Shown here: piece after piece, positions 40,816 to 41,952 of the stretch
How the letters are laid out: every line of letters starts with the position of its first letter
How positions within the stretch are numbered: the first letter of the stretch is position 1
IMG/VR virus record: IMGVR_UViG_3300046740_000334
Coordinates: 1 to 41,952 of that record
Length of the DNA: 41,952 nucleotides
Reading direction: 5' to 3' (one strand)
Origin: a virus
The notes under the pieces: model-generated
Seen by the model: the letters and a program-made list of their open reading frames with translations, nothing else
What the model was told of the DNA's origin: nothing
The model's database searches: none
Made by a program: the position numbers and the translations under genes

Positions 40816-40851
40816 ATTTTGATTCTTAAAAAAAGGTTAGGGGAAGGGTGA

Positions 40852-41577
40852 ATGACGGAGACAGATAAAGAATATTGGGCGAGATTTGACCAGGAGCTTG
40901 GAGCGATAGATTGGGAGAAGGATTCCATGGGTCTCAGATCAGCGTGTATTCCTGGGGCGCCGCTTTGGTTAAACGAGTACCACAATTTTATTCAGGCAAT
41001 GGTATTGGGGAAATTGATGCCGGCGTGGGAAGGATTACCGCTGCTTTTGGATATTGGGTGTGGAGAAGGTCGGTGGTGCAAGATATTTGCTTATTTAGGA
41101 TATCGGGTGATGGGGATTGATATCCGAGCAGGAGCTATAGCGCGATGTCGGGAACGGCTTCCATCTGTTAATTTCCAGGTTTCGTCCATAGAGGAATTTT
41201 CGGGAGGACCATACGATGTCGTGACATCGGTGACAGTATTGCAGCACATTAGGGATCAGCGGAAGGCAGCGGAATCGATATTCAAACTTCTCAAGCCTGG
41301 GGGGTCGATGGTGATGCTTGAGAACATCAAATTTAGATCAGAGACCTGTTTTGGGAATTCTATCCAGAAATGGGTCGAGATCATGGAAGGATCAGGTTTT
41401 GAGGTGGAACGAATTTTGGCTTATGATTACAGTCCATGGTTAAAGCTGCGGTTTCCTTCCTTCATTCTTAAATGGCTGATGCCCTGGGGCCTTCGTGTGG
41501 AAGAATTTCTCATTACTCAACAGCCTCAATATTTGAAATCTCAGCACTGCGGATTTTTATTTAGAAAGCCAATTTGA
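40852..41577 (+). CDS. Class I SAM-dependent methyltransferase
   Basis: These 241 residues hold the Rossmann-type fold: motif I LLDIGCGEG at about 65-73, GID at 88-90, YDVVTSVTVLQHI at 121-133 and LLKPGG at 146-151. The motif pattern is that of small-molecule or protein/lipid methylases rather than a DNA methylase, as no DPPY or PCQ motif is seen. AGGGGAAGGG lies upstream. Substrate unknown; could modify host or phage components. Confidence 0.8.
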   Translation: MTETDKEYWARFDQELGAIDWEKDSMGLRSACIPGAPLWLNEYHNFIQAMVLGKLMPAWEGLPLLLDIGCGEGRWCKIFAYLGYRVMGIDIRAGAIARCRERLPSVNFQVSSIEEFSGGPYDVVTSVTVLQHIRDQRKAAESIFKLLKPGGSMVMLENIKFRSETCFGNSIQKWVEIMEGSGFEVERILAYDYSPWLKLRFPSFILKWLMPWGLRVEEFLITQQPQYLKSQHCGFLFRKPI

Positions 41578-41684
41578 GATCGCGGAATTGGCTGTTGATA
41601 ATTTTATGGATTCTGATTTTCTATGGAATCTGGTTGGTACAAAAGGATTCAAATGAAAGTATCAGACAAATCCGAAATCAGTAA
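41574..41684 (+). CDS. Membrane microprotein
   Basis: A TTG at 41574 overlaps the previous stop (TTGA) and gives 36 residues: a basic start, a long hydrophobic helix (about 6-22) and a polar tail. It overlaps the next gene. The evidence is topology and packing. Confidence 0.4.
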   Translation: MRSRNWLLIILWILIFYGIWLVQKDSNESIRQIRNQ

Positions 41685-41826
41685 TTTCCTAGATAGGATG
41701 CCGCTTAAGGCCCTTATTTTTGAGGGTCTAATCATGATGTTAATTTTATTCTTGTTTGGTCTATTTATTTTTACAGTGGGGCGCGAGATTTATTTTGTGT
41801 TGTGGTCGGGGATGAAAAACGCATGA
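41653..41826 (+). CDS. Small membrane protein before the junction
   Basis: The ATG at 41653 with AAAAGGA upstream gives 57 residues: charged N-terminus, then a hydrophobic stretch (about 19-45) with one long or two short membrane helices. An upstream in-frame ATG at 41623 has no ribosome site. Its TGA overlaps the ATG of the gene that crosses the junction. Confidence 0.65.
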   Translation: MKVSDKSEISNFLDRMPLKALIFEGLIMMLILFLFGLFIFTVGREIYFVLWSGMKNA

Positions 41827-41952
41827 AACTGACAGATAAATTCAGTGAGCGCACAACCATGATTTGGATTGCTATTTGTTTTGCGGGCGTGCTTTACATT
41901 TTATATCGGGCCGAACTCGTTATAGGGTCATGGAGCAAGTGTGGATATTGGG
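41823..41952 (+). CDS. 5' part of the junction-spanning membrane protein
   Basis: ATG at 41823 (ATGA overlap) opens the gene that continues at base 1 of the window after the 127-base overlap is removed. See the entry at 1-234 for the product; this copy ends at the window edge. Confidence 0.75.
   Translation, partial: MKLTDKFSERTTMIWIAICFAGVLYILYRAELVIGSWSKCGYW
41826..41952. repeat. Terminal direct repeat, right copy
   Basis: Identical to bases 1-127, as described for the left copy. Confidence 0.95.

Noticed and set aside
40852-41577. DNA methyltransferase for restriction evasion
   Set aside because: Only class I SAM motifs are seen; the usual catalytic motifs of DNA adenine or cytosine methylases are missing.
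41574-41826. Overlapping membrane microproteins as a spanin pair
   Set aside because: There is no lipobox and no periplasmic coiled coil, and the position is in the early region far from the lysin.
1-41952. Integrase, attachment site or CRISPR array
   Set aside because: No recombinase motif, no att-like repeat other than the assembly overlap, and no regularly spaced repeats were found.

Overview
The window is one complete tailed-phage genome cut open at an arbitrary point. The last 127 bases (41826-41952) repeat the first 127 exactly, and a gene that starts at 41823 reads in frame through the join into the gene at the window start, so the real molecule is about 41,825 bp and closes as a circle or is circularly permuted. 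Every gene I can support lies on the + strand. I see no integrase, partition genes, tRNA, rRNA or CRISPR array. The portal, adaptor and nozzle-type proteins, one very large internal-type protein and the absence of a tail-tube, sheath or tape-measure set point to a short-tailed (podovirus-like) phage. Export signals, a small beta-barrel-like protein and an M15 peptidase followed by a membrane-anchored coiled coil suggest a Gram-negative (diderm) host. Strongly species-specific markers are missing; the Ser/Thr-rich stalk of the fibre is only a weak hint of an uncultivated environmental bacterium.

Layout. 34.6-41.8 kb, continuing across the join to about 4.3 kb, is the early and accessory region. 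It opens with a promoter carrying an overlapping palindrome (34539-34577) and holds a secreted 18-residue-repeat protein, a YqaJ-type exonuclease, a RecT annealing protein, a replication-organiser protein, a small HTH regulator on its own promoter, two HNH-type proteins, a C2H2 zinc finger, a SAM methyltransferase and a long run of very small membrane and zinc-ribbon proteins. 4.36-13.2 kb holds the small and large terminase, two adjacent GroES-like co-chaperonins, small head-associated proteins, an exported HNH-type protein, the portal and a Com-like zinc ribbon, closed by an intrinsic terminator. 13.4-22.9 kb holds scaffold, major capsid, probable decoration proteins, adaptor, nozzle and two internal-protein candidates. 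22.9-29.7 kb is a single 2253-residue polyvalent virion protein with a HEAFH zincin motif. 29.6-34.5 kb holds tail fibre, fibre accessory, M15 peptidase lysin, coiled-coil membrane protein, exported small proteins, a DUF1353 protein and a holin candidate, closed by a strong terminator.

The most unusual feature is that nine genes begin with Sec-type signal peptides, and these include core virion parts: the adaptor, the nozzle and the tail fibre, plus a likely decoration protein. Terminase, portal, scaffold and major capsid have none. This suggests heads built in the cytoplasm while tail parts are sent to, or across, the inner membrane, which would be an unfamiliar assembly route for a dsDNA tailed phage. 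Other points worth a look are the GroES pair, a leaderless HTH gene with a promoter resembling the early one, a promoter-terminator-terminator block running into the replication gene, a nested double-start gene, and a structured RNA leader at 2935-3066.
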